Assembly (NCBI RefSeq): GCF_900100855.1
Contig: NZ_FNCB01000005.1
Location: 1-64,000 of the forward strand
Reading direction: 5' to 3'
DNA from: Idiomarina zobellii
Lineage (GTDB): Bacteria; Pseudomonadota; Gammaproteobacteria; Enterobacterales; Alteromonadaceae
DNA length: 64,000 nucleotides
This document shows, piece by piece, positions 1 to 7,617 of this stretch. The notes under the pieces are model-generated. The model saw only the letters and a program-made list of their open reading frames with translations, was not told where the DNA came from and did not search any database. Both the position numbers and the translations under genes were made by a program. Numbering within the stretch: position 1 is the stretch's first letter; each line of letters starts with the position of its first letter.

Positions 1-481
1 TCACCGGTATCGGGATTGAGGATAGGCACTGTCGGGCCGCAGTAATCGATAAACAGCTTATCGCGGCAAGGTGTAATTGTCGCATGCTGCGCTTTTGGAT
101 CTTGCGCCAACTGCGATAGTGCTCACAGAACTGCGTGTAACCATAGGCAGTGGCTGAGTCCTTTTCGCGGTACTCGCGCCACAACAGTAGCTTTGTCATG
201 CCTTTACGCTTGAGCTCTTGATGCATTTCATAAAAGTCTGGCTGGCGTTTAGCTCGGGACACATTCCGGCCTTTGTAAACACCCGCTTCAAGCTCTGTGT
301 CACTGAACTCCTCAGGCAGCGGCCAGGTGAGTTCACTGGCAGCAAAGCGCGATAAAATCTCGCTAACGGTAGCGGGGCCGACAGATAAGCATTTACTGAT
401 GTCTCTCAAACTGAGCCCGGCATCAAACCGAAGTCTCAGGATGTCTTTTATCTTACTCATTTGGGTTCTCTTTCTAGCCAT
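1..481 (-). pseudogene. istA: IS21-family transposase IstA, frameshifted and cut by window start
   Basis: Reading from ATG 481 on the minus strand gives an N-terminal helix-turn-helix protein starting MARKRTQMSKIKDILRLRFD, followed by segments typical of IS21 IstA (KGMTKLLLWREY, YGYTQFCEHYRSW, KRSMRQLHLA). Near 62-68 the frame breaks: the DKLFIDYCGPTVPILNPDTG stretch that starts the DDE integrase domain continues in another frame, exactly as if one G had been lost from a GCCGGCGAT-like sequence. The rest of istA and istB lie outside the window. Family assignment rests on motif memory and on the IS21-like repeats directly upstream. As read here the element could not make full-length IstA, unless the break is a sequencing error. 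Confidence 0.8.
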
Positions 482-550
482 GGTCAGCCATTCCTCAATG
501 CAGTTGCGTTGAGTTGAGCTTACCAGTTGATTTAGTTAGAAAAAGAACGG

Positions 551-704
551 TATTTCGGCATTCCGATCACCGATTTCGGCAATCCGAACAGTGATTTCGG
601 AAAAAGGCTAAAAGTGATCGGATAAAACCGAAACAGGTGATCGGTTTAAACCGAAATGGGTGATCGGATTGAACCGAAATGAGTGTTCGGATTCATCCGA
701 AACA
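551..704. repeat. IS21-type terminal multiple repeats
   Basis: Upstream of istA lies an array of short repeats with a TCGG-(4-5 nt)-CCGA core. Four units in one orientation begin TGATCGG at 615, 638 and 661 and TGTTCGG at 684, an exact 23-bp period. Two or three further units in the opposite orientation (ATTTCGG near 553, 574 and 595) have about a 21-bp period. The last unit, 684-704, is a near palindrome beginning TGTTCGGAT and ending in CA, as expected of an IS21 tip. Multiple phased end repeats that bind the transposase are known for IS21. The likely outer boundary is near 704. Confidence 0.7.
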
Positions 705-1897
705 TGCAAATGTATGTAACCGGATTTCTTGATCGGGACACTGGCCTCGGACTTGGAGCCAGCCCCAGCTCGACCAGAGGTGACTGGAATCAGTATACCC
801 TGGACTTTAGGCTAAGTGGTCCGTTTGAGCTTTTAGGACGCCAACATCAAATGGTTGTTGGCTGGAACAGTAACCTTGAAGAAAATGACCGAAGCAGACG
901 ACCTTCGCTTTCAGCAATTGAGCCGTGGAGCTTTTACGAATGGGATTCTGTCCCTGAACCAGAATTTGCATCGGCATCTGACTATATCTGGGGCTGGGAA
1001 ACCAAACAAAGTGGATTTTACAGTGGTGCGCAATTTGACGTAGCGGAGCCTTTGTCACTAATTGTAGGACTTCGCACCAGTTCATGGTCGCATGAAGAGT
1101 ACAACTACACTCCCGAGGCTATGAGCTCCCCTATCATCGCGGTGGATGAATCTGACTCGGGTGTTATTACCCCATACGCAGGCATTGTTTACGACATTAA
1201 TGAAAATTTCTCTACCTACGCAAGCCTGACCGATATCTACAACATTCAAACTCAAAAAGATCGGAATGGTAATTTGCTTGACCCAGTGCACGGCGAAAAC
1301 TATGAAATAGGTCTAAAAGGTGAATTCTTTAACCAACGACTGAATTTTTCAACCGCTGTATTTCAGGTTAAACAAAAGAATGTCGCTATTCCGGATATTG
1401 AAGTTATTGTTAACGGTCAGCCAGAACAAAGCTATAAAGCTGAAGACGGCGTAGAAACAAAAGGTTATGAAGCTGAACTCTCAGGTGAACTTATGACCGG
1501 ACTTCAAGTTTACGCCGGTTATACACACCGGGTAGCCCGCAACAATGAAGGTGAAAAAGTCAGCCGACAGGCGCCGGAAGATATGGTAAGAATAACCAGT
1601 TCTTATAGCTTTGCAGAGAATTTGCCGGGATTCACTCTGGGTGGCGGACTTCGCTGGCAGAGTGAAGTATTTCCTTCAAGAAACCAAGGTGTGGGCCCTA
1701 ATGGTGAAATTCCCCGTCAGGAAAGTTATACGGTTGCCGACCTGTTTGCCCGCTATCAAATCTCTGACAGCCTTACTGCGTCATTAAATATTAACAACCT
1801 TTTTGATAAGAATTACTTTGAAAGTGTAGGCGTGTACAACTACGGCTCTTATGGCGAACCACGTAATATCAGTGCCAGTGTGCGCTGGGACTTTTAA
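683..1897 (+). pseudogene. TonB-dependent siderophore receptor, 5'-truncated (C-terminal half of barrel)
   Basis: The 404-residue reading frame is the C-terminal outer-membrane beta-barrel of a FhuE/FpvA-like TonB-dependent receptor. Visible features are the TPYAGIVYDINENFSTYASLTDI segment, the NYEIGLKGEFFNQRLNFSTAVF segment, and a C-terminal NINNLFDKNYFESVGVYNYG...RNISASVRWDF ending in the terminal Phe used by the Bam machinery. Intact receptors are roughly 700-800 residues with signal peptide, TonB box and plug; all are missing. The frame opens with GTG 683 inside the IS21-type terminal repeat, so the start is an accident of the insertion. It therefore cannot work as a gated iron transporter. 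Confidence 0.85.
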
Positions 1898-1929
1898 GAT
1901 ATTGTCGACCTTTATTATCTAAACAATGG

Positions 1930-1967
1930 ATATAGCCCCGCTACTACCTATGGTAGCAGGGCTATAT
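1930..1967 (+). terminator. Hairpin downstream of receptor remnant
   Basis: A long inverted repeat (ATATAGCCCCGCTAC paired with GTAGCAGGGCTATAT, short loop) follows the receptor stop codon by about 30 bases. There is no clear T tract, so it is a plausible but weak intrinsic terminator or mRNA-stabilising hairpin. Confidence 0.5.
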
Positions 1968-2089
1968 GTAGACTCTCTGGTGTGCTGATTTTATCTTTAC
2001 GCCAAATCATTGATTCAGATCAAGCTATTCAGCGAAACAAAGGAATACAATAATAGAATATAAATTCACTGACAGAAAAGGCTAATGCC

Positions 2090-3238
2090 ATGAGCAGTAC
2101 TTTTTATATTCCAGCGGTCAATATTATCGGCGAGAATGCCCTTAAAGATGCGGCCACGCAAATTGATAACTATGGCTTTAAAAAAGCCTTGATAGTCACC
2201 GACCCCGGCATGACCAAACTGGGCGTTACTGCCGAAATCGAAGCCCTGCTCAAAGAGCATGGAATAGAAAGTCTGGTTTACGATGGCGTACAACCCAACC
2301 CGACAGTGACGAACGTTAAAGCCGGGCTAGATGTTCTGCAGAAGCATCAATGCGATTGTGTTATTTCACTAGGTGGAGGTTCAGCTCACGACTGCGCCAA
2401 AGGCATAGCCCTGGTTGCCACTAATGGCGGGCATATTGGCGACTATGAGGGTGTTGATGTCTCGAAAAAGCCACAACTGCCACTCATTAGTATTAATACC
2501 ACCGCAGGCACAGCGTCTGAAATGACCCGTTTCTGCATCATTACCGACCCGGAACGCCATATTAAAATGGCAATTGTCGACCAAAACGTGACACCTATTC
2601 TGTCTGTTAACGATCCGAGGTTAATGGTCGGCATGCCTGCCAACTTGACTGCAGCAACGGGTATGGATGCTCTGACCCATGCCGTTGAAGCCTTTGTATC
2701 TACCGATGCTACGCCGATTACCGATGCCTGTGCCATAAAAGCCATAGAGATTATCCGGGACAATCTTCACGAAGCGGTTCATAACGGAACGAATATGGAA
2801 GCTCGTGAACAAATGGCTTACGCACAGTTCCTGGCGGGTATGGCATTTAACAATGCATCTCTGGGTTATGTACATGCCATGGCGCACCAACTCGGCGGAT
2901 TCTACGACTTGCCGCACGGTGTCTGCAACGCGGTTTTATTGCCTCATGTGCAACGCTACAACAGTCAGGTTGTCGCACCCCGCCTGAAAGACATTGGTAA
3001 AGCACTGGGCGCAGAAGTACAGGGATTAACAGACAAAGAAGGTGCTGACGCTGCTATTGCCGCCATTGTCGAACTGTCTCAAAGCGTTAATATTCCGGCT
3101 GGCCTGGAAGAACTGGGGGCAAAAGAAGAGGACTTTAGTACATTGGCAGACAATGCGATGAAAGACGCTTGTGGCCTGACTAATCCAATTCAACCCAGTC
3201 ACGAAGACGTTGTTGCTATTTTTAAAGCGGCTTTTTAA
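2090..3238 (+). CDS. yiaY: Iron-containing alcohol dehydrogenase (YiaY/AdhB-like)
   Basis: A 382-residue group III NAD-dependent alcohol dehydrogenase, closely resembling E. coli YiaY and Zymomonas ADH II over its full length. Visible are the GGGS nucleotide-binding motif at 95-98 with D101, the [13 protein letters not shown] segment, and the metal ligands D193, H197, H262 and H276 in [11 protein letters not shown] and [17 protein letters not shown]. It should interconvert short-chain alcohols and aldehydes in the cytoplasm. The substrate cannot be told from sequence. It stands alone with its own promoter region after the receptor remnant. An AAGG box sits about 9 bases before the ATG. Confidence 0.93.
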   Translation: MSSTFYIPAVNIIGENALKDAATQIDNYGFKKALIVTDPGMTKLGVTAEIEALLKEHGIESLVYDGVQPNPTVTNVKAGLDVLQKHQCDCVISLGGGSAHDCAKGIALVATNGGHIGDYEGVDVSKKPQLPLISINTTAGTASEMTRFCIITDPERHIKMAIVDQNVTPILSVNDPRLMVGMPANLTAATGMDALTHAVEAFVSTDATPITDACAIKAIEIIRDNLHEAVHNGTNMEAREQMAYAQFLAGMAFNNASLGYVHAMAHQLGGFYDLPHGVCNAVLLPHVQRYNSQVVAPRLKDIGKALGAEVQGLTDKEGADAAIAAIVELSQSVNIPAGLEELGAKEEDFSTLADNAMKDACGLTNPIQPSHEDVVAIFKAAF

Positions 3239-3254
3239 CCGGAGTCACCGAAAC

Positions 3255-3671
3255 TTAACTGCTCAGGATTGGGCCACCTATGGAGGTGGCTTGATCCTCA
3301 ATACTCTTGTGCATAAACATAAGCTGGCGCAACTTGCAGGCTTCGCGAAGCAGAGCTATAGCGGCCGGATGATCTGACGAAAGCGTATTCTGTAGCTGCT
3401 GAAAATGATGTAATGTCCTACTTAACAGAGAAATGCCGCAATTCACGCGATTTTGACGATGATATGTCTCAGACAAATTCTGCACCGCAATTGACAGGCA
3501 AATAATAACCTCGCCAGCCTGCTCATGCTGGTGTTTCAGAATATCACTCAAATGTTCCCGTAGCAGGAGAATGCTATTCATATAGTAATGATTGGCATTT
3601 TGCCATTGCCCCTGCTCAAACTCATAATTACCCATACGCTGTAACACTTTCCAATTCTGAATGAGTTCCAT
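3255..3671 (-). CDS. Small TPR-like helical protein divergent from sodA
   Basis: A 138-residue, apparently all-helical soluble protein (LQRMGNYEFEQGQWQNANHYYMNSI, IAVQNLSETYHRQNRVNCGISLL) with the look of tetratricopeptide-type helix pairs. No signal peptide or membrane segment. It is transcribed away from sodA, and its start lies 53 bases from the Fur box. In Pseudomonas aeruginosa a small orfX of similar size lies between fumC and sodA in a Fur-controlled operon; this may be its counterpart (inference from size, helical look and context, from memory). Function unknown. Its 3' end contains an 18-base hairpin (3273-3290) that may also end yiaY transcription. Confidence 0.7.
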   Translation of the reverse strand: MELIQNWKVLQRMGNYEFEQGQWQNANHYYMNSILLLREHLSDILKHQHEQAGEVIICLSIAVQNLSETYHRQNRVNCGISLLSRTLHHFQQLQNTLSSDHPAAIALLREACKLRQLMFMHKSIEDQATSIGGPILSS

Positions 3672-3724
3672 AGCAACCTCCTGTGTTGTTCATCAGCATG
3701 CATTGCAATTTAAATAAATGCAAA

Positions 3725-3739
3725 TGATAATAATTATCG
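3725..3739. promoter_or_regulatory. Fur box
   Basis: TGATAATAATTATCG matches the Fur 7-1-7 inverted repeat TGATAAT-N-ATTATCA at all but the last base. It lies 26 bases before the sodA ATG and 53 bases before the divergent small gene, so Fe-Fur could repress both directions. This fits an iron-limitation role for the downstream Mn-type dismutase and ZIP transporter. Confidence 0.8.
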
Positions 3740-3764
3740 TTACATTAACTATCAGGAGTTAACT

Positions 3765-4373
3765 ATGTCATTTGAATTACCTGCGTTACCCTATACTTAC
3801 GATGCCCTTGAACCGCATGTCGATGCCATGACAATGGAAATTCACCATCAGCGACATCACCAGACCTATGTCAACGGTCTGAACAATGCACTGGCTGGCA
3901 GTCGTTACGAAAAATGGGACTTGTCTGAACTGTTACGACAGATTCAGAGTATACCTAGTAATATGCAATCGGCTGTGCGTAACCATGGCGGTGGTCATGC
4001 TAACCACTCATTGTTCTGGCAAGTTATGTCACCTCAAGGCGGTGGCGAGCCAACGGGCAAACTGGCTAAAGCCATAGAGAATGACATTGGTGGCTTTCAG
4101 AATTTCAAAGAGCAATTCACTCAGGCAGCGGTCAGTCGGATTGGTAGCGGCTGGGCCTGGTTAGTGCTTAATGCTAACGGGCAACTCGAAATAACCAGTA
4201 CAGCCAATCAGGATAGTCCTTTAATGGATGGACTGACTCCCATACTAGGATTGGATGTATGGGAACACGCATACTATTTAAAGTATCAGAACAAACGTGC
4301 AGACTATATTGCAGCATTTTATGAAGTGATTCACTGGCCGGAAGTTGCCAGACGTTTTGAGGAGAATAAATGA
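3765..4373 (+). CDS. sodA: Superoxide dismutase, Mn type
   Basis: A 202-residue dismutase converting superoxide to hydrogen peroxide and oxygen in the cytoplasm (no signal peptide). Metal ligands H27, H81, D164 and H168 are all present. The Mn-type signature is clear: [11 protein letters not shown] around the second ligand and Gln149 in the NQDSPLM motif, rather than the AAQ.WNH and AATPL forms of Fe enzymes. The start has a good ribosome site (AGGAG, 8 bases before ATG 3765). Immediately upstream is a Fur box, so synthesis should rise when iron is scarce, when a manganese enzyme is useful. The stop codon overlaps the candidate start of the ZIP gene. Confidence 0.93.
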   Translation: MSFELPALPYTYDALEPHVDAMTMEIHHQRHHQTYVNGLNNALAGSRYEKWDLSELLRQIQSIPSNMQSAVRNHGGGHANHSLFWQVMSPQGGGEPTGKLAKAIENDIGGFQNFKEQFTQAAVSRIGSGWAWLVLNANGQLEITSTANQDSPLMDGLTPILGLDVWEHAYYLKYQNKRADYIAAFYEVIHWPEVARRFEENK

Positions 4374-5253
4374 AGGTAATGGAGTTATTTCAACCTGGCT
4401 GGCGACTTGGAAGCAAGCTGCTTGCCTGGTGCTGGGCGCGGGCTATGGTCTGTATCAGCTCATTCTCCTAATGCAGTATCAAGACCATGTACGCTACGCC
4501 TTTTATGCAGGAATGATGGCTGCCGGTGCAACCGCTTTAGGCACTCTTCCGGCTCTGTTCTCCAATCAGTTATCTAGTCGTTTACATGCTGCAATGCTGG
4601 GATTTGGCGCTGGTGTCATGCTGGCGGCCAGTATTTTTTCTCTCATTATACCGGCGTTAAACTTGTTTGAAGCGGCAGCACAAACGGCTTGGCAAGGCCC
4701 GCTTAAAGTAGCTGCCGCTATTCTCCGGGGCTCTTTTTTGATGATGGCTCTGGAGCGCAGTGTACCGCATGAGCACTTTATTAAAGGTACTGAAGGGCAT
4801 CAGGCACTGATATTGAAACGCAGTTGGTTGTTTGTCATTGCCATTATACTGCACAACATTCCCGAGGGGCTCGCAATTGGTGTAGCTTATGCAGGCGAGG
4901 ATACCGTTGGAGCGTCGACTCTTGCAACCGGTATTTCTGTACAAGACATACCGGAAGGTTTTGTCGTAGCCATGGCCTTACTGGCTGCCGGTTATAGCCG
5001 TAGACTTTCTATTGGAGTAGGTATGCTATCGGGGCTAGTAGAGCCTTTAATGGCTGTTATTGGTGCCATTGCATTGAGCAACTCAGCAGTGCTGCCCTGG
5101 GGGCTGGCTATGGCCGCGGGCGCTATGCTGTTCGTCATCAGTCATGAAATGATTCCCGAATCACACAGAAAAGGCCACGAAATGTCCGCAACGAACGGCC
5201 TTATGCTGGGTTTCGTGCTGATGTTTGTACTGGATACCGCTTTGGGTAGTTAG
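4345..5253 (+). CDS. ZIP-family divalent metal transporter
   Basis: An integral membrane protein of about 290-300 residues with the ZIP metal-binding helix motifs HNIPEG and QDIPEG and a polar [16 protein letters not shown] segment near the end. It probably imports Mn or Zn, which suits its coupling to the Mn-type dismutase; P. aeruginosa has a ZIP gene next to its Fur-regulated sodA as well (recalled). The start is unclear. The only in-frame upstream starts are TTG 4345 or 4357 inside sodA, GTG 4429 or ATG 4471, while the strong GAGGAG site serves ATG 4370, which is in another frame. A small indel or a non-ATG start is possible. Confidence 0.85.
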   Translation: MPDVLRRINEGNGVISTWLATWKQAACLVLGAGYGLYQLILLMQYQDHVRYAFYAGMMAAGATALGTLPALFSNQLSSRLHAAMLGFGAGVMLAASIFSLIIPALNLFEAAAQTAWQGPLKVAAAILRGSFLMMALERSVPHEHFIKGTEGHQALILKRSWLFVIAIILHNIPEGLAIGVAYAGEDTVGASTLATGISVQDIPEGFVVAMALLAAGYSRRLSIGVGMLSGLVEPLMAVIGAIALSNSAVLPWGLAMAAGAMLFVISHEMIPESHRKGHEMSATNGLMLGFVLMFVLDTALGS

Positions 5254-5341
5254 CGCTCAGCTTGTCGAACTTCAACGCGATCAATCAGCCAATCTTCATT
5301 CTCGGCCGGTACAGCTGTTATTTCTTCGCTATGCACGTGTT

Positions 5342-5662
5342 TTATTTATTAAGTAACCACATGACAAAGGCGTACAAGTTGGAAAGGAGATAAAGAGCGC
5401 ACAAAAACAACGCCACAGAATAAACTGAAAACAGTACCACTTTGGGTACTGTCTCCCTGGCTAGCCAAAGGAAGCCTGATGCAGCCAACCAACAAGGCAA
5501 TGCCGCAATCAATGCTAAAACTACAACCTGCATATATTCATGGCGATACTTAGCAGCGGGGTTAGCGTAATACCCGAATGTGTATTTGCCGGCAACGCCG
5601 AGAAAAAAGAGCCCGCCTACAGCAGCCAAGAAAGCCAGAATCATCCATATTTTCGAGAACAT
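5342..5662 (-). CDS. Small inner-membrane protein, three predicted helices
   Basis: A 106-residue hydrophobic protein with about three membrane segments (WMILAFLAAVGGLFFLGVAG, VVLALIAALPCWLAASGFLWLA, VVLFSVYSVALFLCALYLLS) and a short charged tail. I do not recognise the family. It is a single gene read toward the ZIP gene. The 5254-5341 gap beyond its stop encodes, on the same strand, a stretch resembling a C-terminal tail ([17 protein letters not shown]) with no convincing start, perhaps a remnant. Confidence 0.6.
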   Translation of the reverse strand: MFSKIWMILAFLAAVGGLFFLGVAGKYTFGYYANPAAKYRHEYMQVVVLALIAALPCWLAASGFLWLARETVPKVVLFSVYSVALFLCALYLLSNLYAFVMWLLNK

Positions 5663-5781
5663 GAGTTATTCCTTTAACTACAATAATTAACATCGCCGAT
5701 AATCAAGAGTACCTGTTTTGGTGAGGGAATACATACTTATCAGCTTAAAGACGTAGCAAGCTCTGTTAGTATCGTTTTTCT

Positions 5782-5925
5782 TTAAATAGACTGCTTTCGA
5801 ACAAAGCGACACATACCTTTCCCGAGATTTTCGCCGTCTCGCGCAATAAACCCATAGTTCTGATAAAAGCCTCTTTTCCTTTAGCTGCGAGTAGACCGAC
5901 CGTTGAACCCTCGGGACATGCATTA
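5782..5925 (-). pseudogene. GNAT acetyltransferase remnant, 5'-truncated and frameshifted
   Basis: On the minus strand the C-terminal end of a GNAT N-acetyltransferase is readable: CPEGSTVGLLAAKGKEAF in one frame, then FYQNYGFIARDGENLGKGM and CRFVRKQSI in the next. The two join if one T is added to a TTTT run near 5870. The FYxxYGF motif is the usual end of the acetyl-CoA fold. The N-terminal two thirds are missing, and nothing between here and the IS110-type element at 6083 supplies them. A dead fragment. Confidence 0.7.
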
Positions 5926-5951
5926 CTTAAATAGTTTTTTCATTGTGTGAC

Positions 5952-6004
5952 TCTGGTCGCCCCTGTCAGCAAGGAACTGTCTAACGACATTCCCATACTG
6001 ACAG
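5952..6004. repeat. Inverted repeat next to IS110-type insertion
   Basis: CCCTGTCAG is matched by CTGACAGGG across a loop of about 28 bases. It lies between the acetyltransferase remnant and the left end of the IS element. It could be an old terminator or part of another element's end. No T tract follows. Confidence 0.4.
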
Positions 6005-6171
6005 GGTAAGTATATTCAACTATTGGAACTCATTATTTTCAGACAAGCTCTCTGTAACAAATAGCTCTACTAGTACTGTAAGCAATGGGATGGACTCCTC
6101 CTCACCTCACCGGCATCGATGTGCCAAAATGGTGAGTGAGTCAAACATCACTGAGATGAGGAGAAGCCCAA

Positions 6172-7209
6172 ATGAATATTATCCGTGTTGGAGTCGATAT
6201 TGCCAAATCAGTTTTTCACGTCCACGGTGTAGATCGCTATGGAAAAACTGTATGGCAGGCCAAGTATACTCGCACAAAATGGTTAAACGCGCTGAGTCGC
6301 AAGGTCCCGGCAGGCTGTCCAGTCGGTATGGAAGCGTGTGCATCAGCCCATCATTGGGGACGAGAGCTCCAGAAGCTTGGCTATCATGTTCGTCTGGTTC
6401 CTGCTCAGTTTGTTAAACCTTACGTAAAGAGCAATAAGAACGACAAAGTTGATGCTGAAGCGATTTGTGAGGCAATGAGCCGACCCAACATGCGCTTTGT
6501 AGTCCTCAAAACAGCAGAGCAGCAAGATATCCAGGCTGCTCATCGCATACGCGAAGAATTGGTGGGGCAACGTACCGCCAAAGCTAACCAGATCCGCGGT
6601 TTGGTAGGCGAATATGGTGTTATTTCGCCAGTTGGCATCCATTAACTGAGAAGGGCTTTACAAAAATGGCTTGAGGATGCTGAAAACGGGCTGAGTGATA
6701 CTTTCCGCACGCTTCTTAATAGTTTGGCGGAGGATCTTCGTTACCTCGATGACCGCATCAAAAGTCTTGATGAGAAAATTACTGAGAATGTCCAAAAGGC
6801 TCCCGTCGCGCGTCGCTTGATGACGTTGCGTGGCGTTGGGCCATTAACCGCAAGTGCACTTTCCGGGGCGCTGGGTGACGGAAAAGCTTTTCGAAAAGGA
6901 CGTGATTTTGCAGCGTCTTTAGGATTAACACCCAGACAGCACAGCACCGGCGGCCGGGAGCGATTACTCGGAATTAGCAAGCGCGGTGACGGCTACCTCC
7001 GCAAGTTGCTTGTCCATGGTGCACGAGCGGTACTACGCCATGTTGATAGAAAAAGTGATGGGCTGAGTCATTGGTTAAAATGTCTGGTCAACCGTAAGCA
7101 CATTAACGTAGCGACCGTTGCGTTGGCTAACAAAACGGCCCGAATTGCCTGGGCGTTAGTCGCCAATGAAACGGCTTATGATGAAACACTTGCAGCTGCA
7201 AGTAGATAA
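6172..7209 (+). pseudogene. tnp: IS110-family (DEDD) transposase with internal ochre codon
   Basis: A single frame of 345 codons runs from ATG 6172 to 7209 apart from TAA at 6643-6645 (codon 158) in GIH-stop-LRRALQKWLEDAENGLSD, where relatives are expected to have a sense codon; one C-to-T change in CAA would explain it. The RuvC-like DEDD residues D9, E54, D91 and D94 (SNKNDKVDAEAICEA) are present, as is the C-terminal transposase_20 domain with RGVGPLTASAL and the probable catalytic Ser258 in RQHSTGGRERL. All catalytic residues survive, so inactivation is recent, or the stop is a sequence error. Confidence 0.85.
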
Positions 7210-7470
7210 TCTGATGCTCAAGTAACAAACAAATTTTAACAGGATAAACTCAACACCACGATTGCAAAGCTTTTGCTTGATGGCGAAACAGGTCGAACCG
7301 GCACTGAGAAACTCCTTATGTGACGAAGAGCCTTGAGCTCGTGTAAGCGTTTGGAAATCAGTGCGCGAATAGCCCATTAAGGTCCGATGCCTACCGATGC
7401 GGCATCTTTTTAGAGACCGAATACACGTAGGCAGTCGTACCTACTCGCAATTAAACAAAATGCTTGCAAA
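7210..7470 (+). ncRNA. Candidate guide (seek/bridge) RNA region of the IS1111-type element
   Basis: About 260 bases of non-coding sequence separate the transposase stop from the right inverted repeat, far more than the roughly 80 bases at the left end. For IS1111-type elements the target-specifying structured RNA is reported from this 3' region. The stretch contains stem-forming segments, e.g. CCGATGCCTACCGATGCGGCATC near 7382-7405. The RNA itself is inferred, not demonstrated. Confidence 0.35.
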
Positions 7471-7533
7471 AGAGGGGGGTCCATACACGTCGCATAAACC
7501 ACACAACCGGCCAAGATAATTGTCGCTGAGATG

Positions 7534-7577
7534 ATTTCGGTTTAATCCGATCACCGCTTGCGGTCTACCCGAACAGT
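7534..7577. repeat. Orphan IS21-type end fragment
   Basis: Two consecutive units match the istA-proximal end repeats. ATTTCGGTTTAATCCGATCA (7534-7553) differs by one base from the complement of the unit at 660-681, and the next unit ends CCCGAACAGT like the unit at 573-593. No istA or istB is nearby. This is a scar of a second IS21-type copy or of a rearrangement between copies. The rest of 7488-7617 shows no gene. Confidence 0.6.
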
Positions 7578-7617
7578 CCTTTTTAGGTCAGTTTTGCCAG
7601 CCTGATTCTTAGAAGGG

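Larger units (their letters stand above)
6083..7487 (+). mobile_element. IS110-family element, IS1111-type
   Basis: About 1.4 kb. The transposase frame is flanked by a subterminal inverted repeat pair: ATGGACTCCTCCTC at 6090-6103 and the complement of ATGGACCCCCCTCT at 7471-7484. Subterminal short inverted repeats mark the IS1111 branch of IS110. There is no evident target duplication, as expected for this family. Exact outer ends are estimated to within a few bases. The transposase carries one internal stop codon, so this copy is probably dead by itself but could be moved by an intact relative. Confidence 0.75.

Noticed and set aside
5254-5341. Minus-strand frame ending [17 protein letters not shown] that looks like a protein tail
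   Set aside because: No start or ribosome site and too short to place in a family; mentioned with the neighbouring gene only.
5952-6004. Possible integron attC site (GTCTAAC / GTTAGAC within an inverted repeat)
   Set aside because: The core sequence falls in the loop rather than at the stem ends, there is no matching second core, and no cassette array or integrase is present.
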